Positions 1-4,952 of a stretch of DNA of 11,224 nt are shown in pieces (within the stretch, counting starts at the first letter, position 1; each line of letters starts with the position of its first letter). Below the pieces are notes generated by a model. It did no database searches, had not been told where the DNA came from, and was given only the letters and a program-made list of their open reading frames with translations. Source of the DNA: Candidatus Methanoperedens sp. (lineage in GTDB: Archaea > Halobacteriota > Methanosarcinia > Methanosarcinales > Methanoperedenaceae); the NCBI GenBank assembly GCA_023249275.1, contig JAHFCV010000068.1, forward strand, positions 1-11,224. The letters run 5' to 3'. Position numbers and translations under genes: made by a program.

Positions 1-749
1 GCAGCTTTGCTGCGCACGCTTATATATTCTTTTTCGGCACTCTTTCGTTCCTCCACGACGAACATGTTCACTTTATACGCAAGACCCCTCGTCAGCCTGA
101 TATGCGGGTCCTGGTCTGCACCCACCGGGATAACAACAGGTTTTGGTCCCCCGAATTCCGCAAGCTGGGGCTGCAATATGTCCGCACTCTGCGTAACTGC
201 GCTCACCATGTGCGCGATGTTTGTCTCACCATTGAAACCGTATATAGCAGACATCTCTGAAAAATTGGCTTTTATGCCAAGCTCAAAAGATAAGTCTTTT
301 ACCTGCGCGGATTTGGACTGGAAGTATATATGCCCATGCGGCTCAAAACCGAGTGCAATCGCGCTTAAGATATACTCGTTTATACCAAGTTCCCTGCATT
401 CTTTCCAGCTTTTTCCCCGGACAGCATGCGCCTCCATATCCGCAATCGCCAGGAACGCATCCCCGCCCTGCTGCTGGTGCCAGATAATCTCTTCCATAAC
501 CATCTTATGCCCGAGATGGGCTCTGCCAGAAGGCATGAAGCCGCTCATGGCTGCAAACGGTTTTCCCGATAACATGGCTTCAAGGACAGAGTCATAACTC
601 CTGTGCCCGAAAATAACGTGCCTCCGCATGTACCTGTGCGGATTGGGAATCCTTCCAAGGAGGTCATCGAATTTTGATATCCCGAACTCGTCAAAGAGTT
701 TTGAATAATTATCTATTTTTACTGCTCCCCATGGATCGAGGGTTGTCAT
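1..749 (-). CDS. trpS: Tryptophanyl-tRNA synthetase, N-terminal part (cut by window edge)
   Basis: Class I aminoacyl-tRNA synthetase that charges tRNA-Trp with tryptophan in the cytoplasm. Reading the minus strand from ATG at 749 gives 249 codons without a stop, running off the left edge. The protein opens with a DPWG segment (residues 5-8) and an N-terminal IDNYSKLFDEFGI stretch typical of archaeal/eukaryotic-type TrpRS. The class I HIGH signature is present as PSGRAHLGH (residues 73-81), inside GFMPSG...GHKMVMEEIIWHQ. Later family segments include DMEAHAVRGKSW and IPVGADQDPHIRLTRG, part of the Rossmann catalytic domain. The KMSKS motif and anticodon-binding domain lie beyond the edge. The start is supported by AGGAG at 753-757 on the minus strand, a few bases upstream. 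The gene is divergent from the tRNA-Lys/RNA polymerase cluster. Length and motifs fit a normal, intact N-terminus. Confidence 0.95.
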   Translation of the reverse strand, partial: MTTLDPWGAVKIDNYSKLFDEFGISKFDDLLGRIPNPHRYMRRHVIFGHRSYDSVLEAMLSGKPFAAMSGFMPSGRAHLGHKMVMEEIIWHQQQGGDAFLAIADMEAHAVRGKSWKECRELGINEYILSAIALGFEPHGHIYFQSKSAQVKDLSFELGIKANFSEMSAIYGFNGETNIAHMVSAVTQSADILQPQLAEFGGPKPVVIPVGADQDPHIRLTRGLAYKVNMFVVEERKSAEKEYISVRSKA

Positions 750-954
750 GCTCTCCTATTCTGCGCTTATTGATATGTAAAGGTTATTGTGATTTCCACG
801 ACAACTGGATTTAGAAAAAAGAGAAAGATTTAAGTCTAATAAGGTAGTTGTGGGGGCGCACGTCCACGAGGTTTTAACAGAATTGCCATTGATTCATGAG
901 TATTTTTTATCCGTGATTGGTAGCACGAGTTTAATATTAGTGGACAACATGTTT
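750..954. other. Divergent intergenic region between trpS and tRNA-Lys
   Basis: About 205 bp without a credible protein gene. It must hold the trpS promoter (minus) and the tRNA/rpo promoter (plus). On the minus strand an A/T-rich ACTTAAAT near 825-832 could be a TATA box giving a leader of roughly 50 nt before trpS. On the plus strand there are A/T-rich boxes at 901-910 and 930-939. No long inverted repeat or known RNA was recognised. The box assignments are inference from base composition and spacing only. Confidence 0.5.
901..910 (+). promoter_or_regulatory. Possible TATA box for tRNA-Lys / rpo operon
   Basis: The run TATTTTTTAT lies about 50 bp before the tRNA 5' end, which would place a start site near 930 and leave a short 5' leader for RNase P to remove. 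A second A/T box, TTTAATATTA at 930-939, is a better TATA match. However, it sits only about 20 bp before the mature tRNA end, slightly too close for an archaeal TATA-to-start distance of about 25 bp. Which one is used cannot be decided from sequence. Confidence 0.3.
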
Positions 955-1060
955 GGGCTCGTAGCTCAGTCAGGCAGAGCACCGGGCTTTTATTCAAGCC
1001 GAACTTCAATCGGAATGAAAAGATACCCGATGGTCGAGGGTTCAAATCCCTCCGAGCCCG
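955..1060 (+). tRNA. tRNA-Lys(UUU) with a 32-nt intron
   Basis: A complete cloverleaf can be folded by eye. The acceptor stem is GGGCTCG (955-961) with CGAGCCC (1053-1059), followed by discriminator G1060; no CCA is encoded. The D stem is GCTC/GAGC (964-967/977-980) with GG in the loop. The T arm is GAGGG-TTCAAAT-CCCTC (1036-1052). The anticodon stem is 982-986 with 1026-1030, four pairs plus a C27-A43 mismatch. The loop after splicing is CTTTTAA, anticodon TTT, giving lysine. An intron at 993-1024 sits at the canonical 37/38 position. G73 agrees with archaeal tRNA-Lys. The gene is 24 bp upstream of rpoH on the same strand, so it may head the polymerase transcript. Confidence 0.95.
993..1024 (+). 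other. Archaeal tRNA intron with canonical bulge-helix-bulge splice sites
   Basis: The exon-intron borders form an ideal 3-4-3 BHB motif for the archaeal splicing endonuclease. The left bulge is T991-A992-T993. The central helix is four pairs, 987-990 with 1019-1022. The right bulge is A1023-T1024-A1025. Cutting after the second base of each bulge releases exactly 993-1024. The inner side is closed by 994-996 with 1016-1018 and by a CCGA/TCGG hairpin (999-1002 with 1010-1013). The intron is 32 nt and carries no ORF. Confidence 0.92.
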
Positions 1061-1072
1061 TCTGTATTCCCG

Positions 1073-1078
1073 GGAGGT
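1073..1078 (+). promoter_or_regulatory. Shine-Dalgarno site of rpoH
   Basis: GGAGGT ends six bases before the GTG at 1085 and matches the archaeal anti-SD well. It fixes the rpoH start in the 24-bp gap after the tRNA gene. There is no room in this gap for a separate TATA box and leader. Confidence 0.8.
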
Positions 1079-1084
1079 AATTGT

Positions 1085-1348
1085 GTGAAAGTGAAAGAAA
1101 AAGAGCATATTGGAAGGGAGTTTAAACCCTTAAAACATAAAATGGTACCATACCATGAAATATTAACTGAAGATGATATTAAAAAAATACTATCTGAATA
1201 TCACGTAGAAAAAGAACAATTGCCAAAAATCCGAATTTCAGACCCGGTCGCTGTGGAGATAAAAGCCAAAGTGGGTGACGTTGTTCGAGTTAACAGGGAC
1301 AGCCCCGTAGCAGGCAAGTCATTTTTCTATCGCATGGTTATTGCATAG
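1085..1348 (+). CDS. rpoH: RNA polymerase subunit RpoH (Rpb5 C-terminal homologue)
   Basis: Small subunit of the archaeal RNA polymerase, equivalent to the C-terminal assembly domain of eukaryotic Rpb5; it helps form the lower jaw. The 87-residue product has the family signatures HKMVPYHEIL near residues 18-27, LPKIRISDPVA in the middle, and the conserved end SPVAGKSFFYRMVIA. Archaeal RpoH is normally about 75-90 residues, so it is complete. The chosen start is GTG 1085, preceded at good distance by GGAGGT; a second in-frame GTG at 1091 is possible but worse spaced. It is the first protein gene of the polymerase cluster, directly after tRNA-Lys, followed by rpoB'' after a 67-bp gap containing a duplicated rpoB'' start. 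Confidence 0.95.
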   Translation: MKVKEKEHIGREFKPLKHKMVPYHEILTEDDIKKILSEYHVEKEQLPKIRISDPVAVEIKAKVGDVVRVNRDSPVAGKSFFYRMVIA

Positions 1349-1365
1349 TTGGAAATTGAGGAATA

Positions 1366-1422
1366 ATGTTAAACAGAAGAGTGCTATCGAGAAGCGCAGT
1401 TTTAGGAGCCGTAATATGTTAG
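1366..1422 (+). CDS. Leader micro-ORF copying the rpoB'' N-terminus
   Basis: An 18-codon ORF (ATG 1366, TAG 1420-1422) begins MLNRRVLS, almost the same as the true RpoB'' start MLDRRVLS at 1416. It then leaves the ancestral frame and ends. GAGG at 1358-1361 lies four bases upstream and can serve as its ribosome-binding site. Its stop overlaps the rpoB'' start region (ATG 1416), so termination and reinitiation could be coupled. It is the first copy of a 50-nt tandem duplication and is in a different frame from rpoB''. Whether it is translated or is only a decayed duplicate is not shown by sequence. Confidence 0.4.
   Translation: MLNRRVLSRSAVLGAVIC
1404..1408 (+). promoter_or_regulatory. Shine-Dalgarno site deciding the rpoB'' start
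   Basis: AGGAG lies seven bases before ATG 1416. It supports 1416 over the upstream in-frame ATG at 1341, which lies inside rpoH and would add 25 residues without family resemblance. Confidence 0.8.
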
Positions 1423-3011
1423 ACAGAAGAGTGCTATCAAAAGCGTATTTTACAAGTGATAAAATAGTTCGCCATCATGTAGATTCTTTCAATGATTTCC
1501 TGGAACACGGTCTTCAGAAAGTTATTGATGAGCAAAGCAGGATTGAAACTGAAATTGAAGGGACGTATGTAAAACTCAAGAAAATCCGCGTCGGTAATCC
1601 AGTCGTGAAAGAAGCTGACGGCGCAATGGATAAACTCTATCCCACCGAAGCAAGGCTAAGGAACATAACCTATGCTGCGCCGCTTAGACTCAGTATGTCC
1701 ATTGTCAGTCCTGAAGGTGAAACCGAGGATAAGGAAGCTGAAATCGGGCTTTTGCCCATAATGATATGGTCAAAAGGATGCAACCTTGTCGGATTGACCC
1801 ATAAGGAAATGATTGAACTGGGAGAAGACCCGCAGGACCCGGGAGGTTATTTCATAGTAAACGGTACAGAGCGTGTGATTACAACGCTTGAAGACCTCGC
1901 TCCCAATAAAATCCTTGTGGAAATGGAGGAACGTTATGGAGAAAATATTGAAGTGGCGAAGGTTTTCTCGCAGCGGCGCGGCTATCGTGCCCTCGTGGTT
2001 GTAGAACGGAACAGGAAGTCAATCCTTGAAGTTTCATTCCCTTCCATATCAGGCAGGATAAATTTTGTAACTCTCATGAGGTCACTGGGCATTGAGACTG
2101 ACCAGGACATTGTTAATTCCGTATCCGATGACCCTGAGATTATTAAATTCATGCTTGAGAACCTCGAAGAGGCAGAAGCAAGCAATAAAGATGAAGCCAT
2201 GGAGAAAATCGGGCTGCGGGTAGCCTCAGGTCAGTCGAAAGAATACCAGGTAAAACGTGCAAATTACGTTATTGACCGCTACCTATTACCGCATCTTGGG
2301 AATGATGAAGCGCACCGTATGTTGAAAGCGCAGTTCCTGGGCAGGATGGCTCAGGCATGCTTTGAACTGGCGCTTGGCAAAAGGAGCAGCGATGATAAAG
2401 ACCACTATGCCAATAAGAGGCTGAAACTCTCAGGTGAACTGATAGAGGACCTGTTCAGGGTTTCCTTCAACAGGCTTACGCGGGATATCAAATACCAGCT
2501 TGAGAGAGCCAGCATGAGAAACAGGGACCTGAATGTCACCACTATTGTGCGGGCAGATGTGCTCACAGAACGTCTTGTTCACGCACTGGCTACAGGCAAC
2601 TGGGTAGGCGGCAGGACAGGTGTATCGCAGCTTTTGGACCGTACCGATTATATTGCATCGCTCTCGCATCTGAGAAGAGTAATATCACCATTATCAAGAG
2701 CACAGCCACATTTCGAAGCCAGGGATTTACACCCAACCCAGTGGGGCAGAATATGTCCATCGGAAACCCCTGAAGGACCTAACTGCGGGCTTGTGAAGAA
2801 CTTTGCGCAACTGGTTGAAATTTCGACAAGCTCGGGTGAAGAAATAAAGATTAAGAACACGCTTTACGAAATCGGGGTAGTCCCGATTATCCCGCAACTT
2901 GTAGGAATGGAAGAAGTGCCCACTACGTATGCTACGGAATTGGAGGCGCTTGAAGAAGCTGAAGAAACAAAAGTCGAGCAGCCTGAAGAGGAGGTGGATT
3001 CTTTTGAATAA
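1416..3011 (+). CDS. rpoB2: RNA polymerase subunit RpoB'' (N-terminal half of beta)
   Basis: Carries the N-terminal half of the second-largest RNA polymerase subunit (Rpb2/beta), including protrusion, lobe and fork regions lining the DNA channel. The 531-residue product starts MLDRRVLSKAYFTSDKIV, typical of RpoB''. Visible signatures include GTERVITTLEDLAPNK in the N-terminal third, GRTGVSQLLDR (residues 399-409) and the highly conserved HPTQWGRICPSETPEGPNCG (439-458) of the fork/active-centre region. The C-terminal 25 or so residues are a Glu-rich tail, probably where the split from RpoB' lies. The ATG at 1416 is chosen because of AGGAG at 1404-1408 and family homology. An in-frame extension to 1341 exists but overlaps rpoH. 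The stop overlaps the rpoB' start by 8 nt, consistent with translational coupling that would give equal amounts of the two halves. Confidence 0.96.
   Translation: MLDRRVLSKAYFTSDKIVRHHVDSFNDFLEHGLQKVIDEQSRIETEIEGTYVKLKKIRVGNPVVKEADGAMDKLYPTEARLRNITYAAPLRLSMSIVSPEGETEDKEAEIGLLPIMIWSKGCNLVGLTHKEMIELGEDPQDPGGYFIVNGTERVITTLEDLAPNKILVEMEERYGENIEVAKVFSQRRGYRALVVVERNRKSILEVSFPSISGRINFVTLMRSLGIETDQDIVNSVSDDPEIIKFMLENLEEAEASNKDEAMEKIGLRVASGQSKEYQVKRANYVIDRYLLPHLGNDEAHRMLKAQFLGRMAQACFELALGKRSSDDKDHYANKRLKLSGELIEDLFRVSFNRLTRDIKYQLERASMRNRDLNVTTIVRADVLTERLVHALATGNWVGGRTGVSQLLDRTDYIASLSHLRRVISPLSRAQPHFEARDLHPTQWGRICPSETPEGPNCGLVKNFAQLVEISTSSGEEIKIKNTLYEIGVVPIIPQLVGMEEVPTTYATELEALEEAEETKVEQPEEEVDSFE
2990..2996 (+). 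promoter_or_regulatory. Shine-Dalgarno site deciding the TTG start of rpoB'
   Basis: GGAGGTG lies inside the rpoB'' tail, about seven bases before TTG 3004. It is among the strongest SD matches in the window and supports the rare TTG start over an upstream ATG at 2929. Confidence 0.8.
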
Positions 3012-4815
3012 AGCAAGAGTTTTCCTGAATGGTGAACTGTTAGGCACCCATGATAAACCTAAAGAACTTGTTTCAGAGTTAAGAAAAAAACGAAGAATGG
3101 GTGAAATCAAGAAACAGGTGAATATCATTTTTTATGAGGATACGAATGAAATAATTATCAATTCGGATCAGGGACGGACAAGACGACCTGCGATAATTGT
3201 AGAAAATGGCAGACCTCTTGTAACGCCTGAACACATAGAACGTTTAAAGACCGGACAGATTACATTTGACAGCCTTGTGGATTCAGGTTTAATAGAGTAC
3301 CTGGATGCAGAAGAGGAAGAAAATGCATTCATAGCAATCGATGAAAAAAGTTTGTCCCCAAAACACACCCATCTTGAGATGGACCCATCTTTGATCCTGG
3401 GTATTTGCACGGGTATGGTACCCTTCCCCGAACACAATGCGTCGCCCAGAAACACAATGGGTGCTGGTATGATTAAGCAGTGCCTTGGAATGTCAGCGCC
3501 AAATATGAAATTGCGTCCTGACACAAGAGCCAATGTCCTCCATTCCCCCCAAAAAGCACTGACAACAACACAAACCGCCGAAGCAATCGGGTTCGATAGC
3601 AGACCCGCAGGGCAGAATTTTGTTGTTGCAGTATTATCGTATGAAGGATATAATATCGAAGATGCCCTTGTCGTAAATAAAGGTTCGATAGAGCGCGGGC
3701 TGGGAAGAAGCCATTTCTTCAGGACGAATGACGGCGAAGAACGAAAATACCCCGGCGGTCAGGAGGATAAGTTTGAGATTCCTGATACAGAAGTGAGAGG
3801 CGCAAGGGGAGCGGAAACCTATAACCAGCTTGATGGTGATGGTCTTGTTAATTCTGAGATAGCTGTTGGACCAAACGATGTCCTGATTGGAAAGACAAGT
3901 CCCCCAAGATTCCTGGAAGAGCCTACCGAACTGGGATTAAGCCCTGTACAGCGCAGGGAAAGCTCTGTTACCATGCGTTCAAACGAGAAGGGTATAGTGG
4001 ACACTGTGATACTGACCGAATCTGAAAATGGTTCAAGGCTTGCAAAGGTAAGGACACGCGACCAGAGAATACCGGAAATCGGAGATAAGTTCGCATCGCG
4101 GCACGGTCAGAAAGGAGTGATCGGGCTTATAGTACCGTATGAAGATATGCCTTTTACCGAGAACGGCATGGTTCCTGACCTTATAATTAACCCGCATGCC
4201 ATCCCGTCAAGAATGACTGTGGGTCACGTCCTTGAAATGATAGGCGGTAAAGTCGGTTCCCTTGAAGGAAGAAGGGTTGACGGCACCGCATTTTCAGGGG
4301 AATCGGAGGATGACCTGCGCGCTGCTCTTACTAAATTCGGATATTCGCATACAGGTAAAGAGATTTTCTACGACGGTATAACCGGGCACATGATTCAGGC
4401 AGATATATTTGTTGGCGTTATTATGTACCAGAAACTGTATCACATGGTATCGTCAAAGATGCACGCCAGGTCGCGCGGACCTGTGCAGGTATTGACCAGA
4501 CAGCCCACTGAAGGCAGAGCCAGGGAAGGCGGTTTGAGATTTGGAGAAATGGAGCGCGATGTACTTATCGGGCATGGCGCTGCTATGGCTTTGAAGGAGC
4601 GATTGCTTGATGAGTCTGACAGGGTTATGGAATACGTCTGTTCCCATTGCGGCATGATAGCGACACTCGATAAACGAAGAAATCTTACCAGATGCCAGTG
4701 CGGTGCTGAAACGGGCATATATCCTGTAGAAATGAGCTATGCCTTCAAACTGCTTCTTGATGAGATAATATCCCTCGGAGTAGCGCCAAGACTTGAACTT
4801 GAAGATGCGGTGTAA
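3004..4815 (+). CDS. rpoB1: RNA polymerase subunit RpoB' (C-terminal half of beta)
   Basis: Supplies the wall, hybrid-binding, anchor and clamp parts of the second-largest RNA polymerase subunit. From TTG 3004 the product is 603 residues and starts (M)NKARVFLNGELLGTH, matching the family's N-terminus; the family is usually about 600 residues. Conserved blocks are LSYEGYNIEDALVVNKGS, the hybrid-binding KFASRHGQKGVIG (residues 362-374), HAIPSRMTVGHVLEMIGGK, and near the end RGPVQVLTRQPTEGRAREGG followed by LRFGEMERD. A zinc site follows, with Cys546, Cys549, Cys564 and Cys566; the last pair is spaced CxC rather than the usual CxxC. The start codon is TTG, supported by GGAGGTG at 2990-2996, and overlaps the rpoB'' stop by 8 nt. 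Downstream is an unusually long hairpin-rich gap before rpoA'. Confidence 0.96.
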   Translation: MNKARVFLNGELLGTHDKPKELVSELRKKRRMGEIKKQVNIIFYEDTNEIIINSDQGRTRRPAIIVENGRPLVTPEHIERLKTGQITFDSLVDSGLIEYLDAEEEENAFIAIDEKSLSPKHTHLEMDPSLILGICTGMVPFPEHNASPRNTMGAGMIKQCLGMSAPNMKLRPDTRANVLHSPQKALTTTQTAEAIGFDSRPAGQNFVVAVLSYEGYNIEDALVVNKGSIERGLGRSHFFRTNDGEERKYPGGQEDKFEIPDTEVRGARGAETYNQLDGDGLVNSEIAVGPNDVLIGKTSPPRFLEEPTELGLSPVQRRESSVTMRSNEKGIVDTVILTESENGSRLAKVRTRDQRIPEIGDKFASRHGQKGVIGLIVPYEDMPFTENGMVPDLIINPHAIPSRMTVGHVLEMIGGKVGSLEGRRVDGTAFSGESEDDLRAALTKFGYSHTGKEIFYDGITGHMIQADIFVGVIMYQKLYHMVSSKMHARSRGPVQVLTRQPTEGRAREGGLRFGEMERDVLIGHGAAMALKERLLDESDRVMEYVCSHCGMIATLDKRRNLTRCQCGAETGIYPVEMSYAFKLLLDEIISLGVAPRLELEDAV

Positions 4816-4838
4816 CCGATGCCCCAGTTAACGTGGCG

Positions 4839-4923
4839 TGCACAAGCCGAAACTTCGGCTTGCGCAGTGTTGGGGTATGCGAAGCATACCCCTCGTTTGA
4901 TAAAACTTTATCAAAGTTTTTCG
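4839..4923 (-). repeat. Three-hairpin intergenic repeat element, copy 1 (reverse orientation)
   Basis: Three adjacent perfect or nearly perfect inverted repeats fill the rpoB'-rpoA' gap. On the plus strand these are CAAGCCGA/TCGGCTTG (4843-4850/4855-4862, extendable with one mismatch to 4839-4866), GGGGTATGC/GCATACCCC (4872-4880/4884-4892), and AAAACTTT/AAAGTTTT (4902-4909/4913-4920). The last overlaps an alternative TTTGATAAA/TTTATCAAA (4896-4904/4907-4915). Read on the minus strand, the order, spacing and junction words (GAAAAACTTT, AAAGTTTTATCAAA, CGA, AACAC) agree with the element at 7582-7689. It carries no ORF. A mobile or dispersed palindromic repeat family is inferred. Confidence 0.8.
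4902..4921 (+). terminator. Possible attenuator hairpin with T-run before rpoA'
   Basis: AAAACTTT-ATC-AAAGTTTT is followed by a fifth T, giving a T5 tract (4917-4921) after an A/T-rich stem 31 bp before the rpoA' start. Archaeal termination depends mainly on T-rich tracts, so partial termination between rpoB' and rpoA' is possible. The tract is short and rpoA' is essential, so full termination here is unlikely unless rpoA' has its own promoter. Confidence 0.3.
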
Positions 4924-4952
4924 GTAGCACAAAAATTTAATAGGTGAATATT

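Larger units (their letters stand above)
1366..1465 (+). repeat. Tandem duplication of the rpoB'' 5' end (two 50-nt units)
   Basis: Units 1366-1415 and 1416-1465 start alike. The first 23 bases match with one mismatch, and similarity continues with two single-base indels through the AAGCG and TTTTA words. The second unit is the true start of rpoB''. The first unit carries the AGGAG (1404-1408) that now serves as the SD of the second, where the second unit has ACAAG instead. Because 50 is not a multiple of three, the first unit cannot be an N-terminal extension in frame. Confidence 0.85.

Noticed and set aside
7..597. Long plus-strand open frame of 196 codons
   Set aside because: It is antisense to trpS, whose minus-strand product has clear TrpRS motifs; the plus-strand protein has no recognisable features.
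836..1108. Open frames on both strands across the tRNA (850-1080 plus, 836-1108 minus)
   Set aside because: Both run through the tRNA-Lys gene and its intron; they are chance frames with no family resemblance.
1341..1415. N-terminal extension of RpoB'' from ATG 1341
   Set aside because: It overlaps rpoH, lacks an SD, and adds 25 residues not matching the family; ATG 1416 has AGGAG and the conserved N-terminus.
2929..3003. N-terminal extension of RpoB' from ATG 2929
   Set aside because: It would overlap the rpoB'' tail by 83 bp with a low-complexity Lys/Arg stretch; TTG 3004 has a strong SD and fits the family start.
3168..3533. Minus-strand open frames within rpo and ribosomal genes (for example 3168-3533, 4937-5443, 8181-8588, 10183-10581)
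   Set aside because: All lie opposite strongly conserved genes and show no domain or SD support.
4944..4952. GTG 4944 as the rpoA' start
   Set aside because: The GTG is part of the SD sequence AGGTGA that serves ATG 4953.
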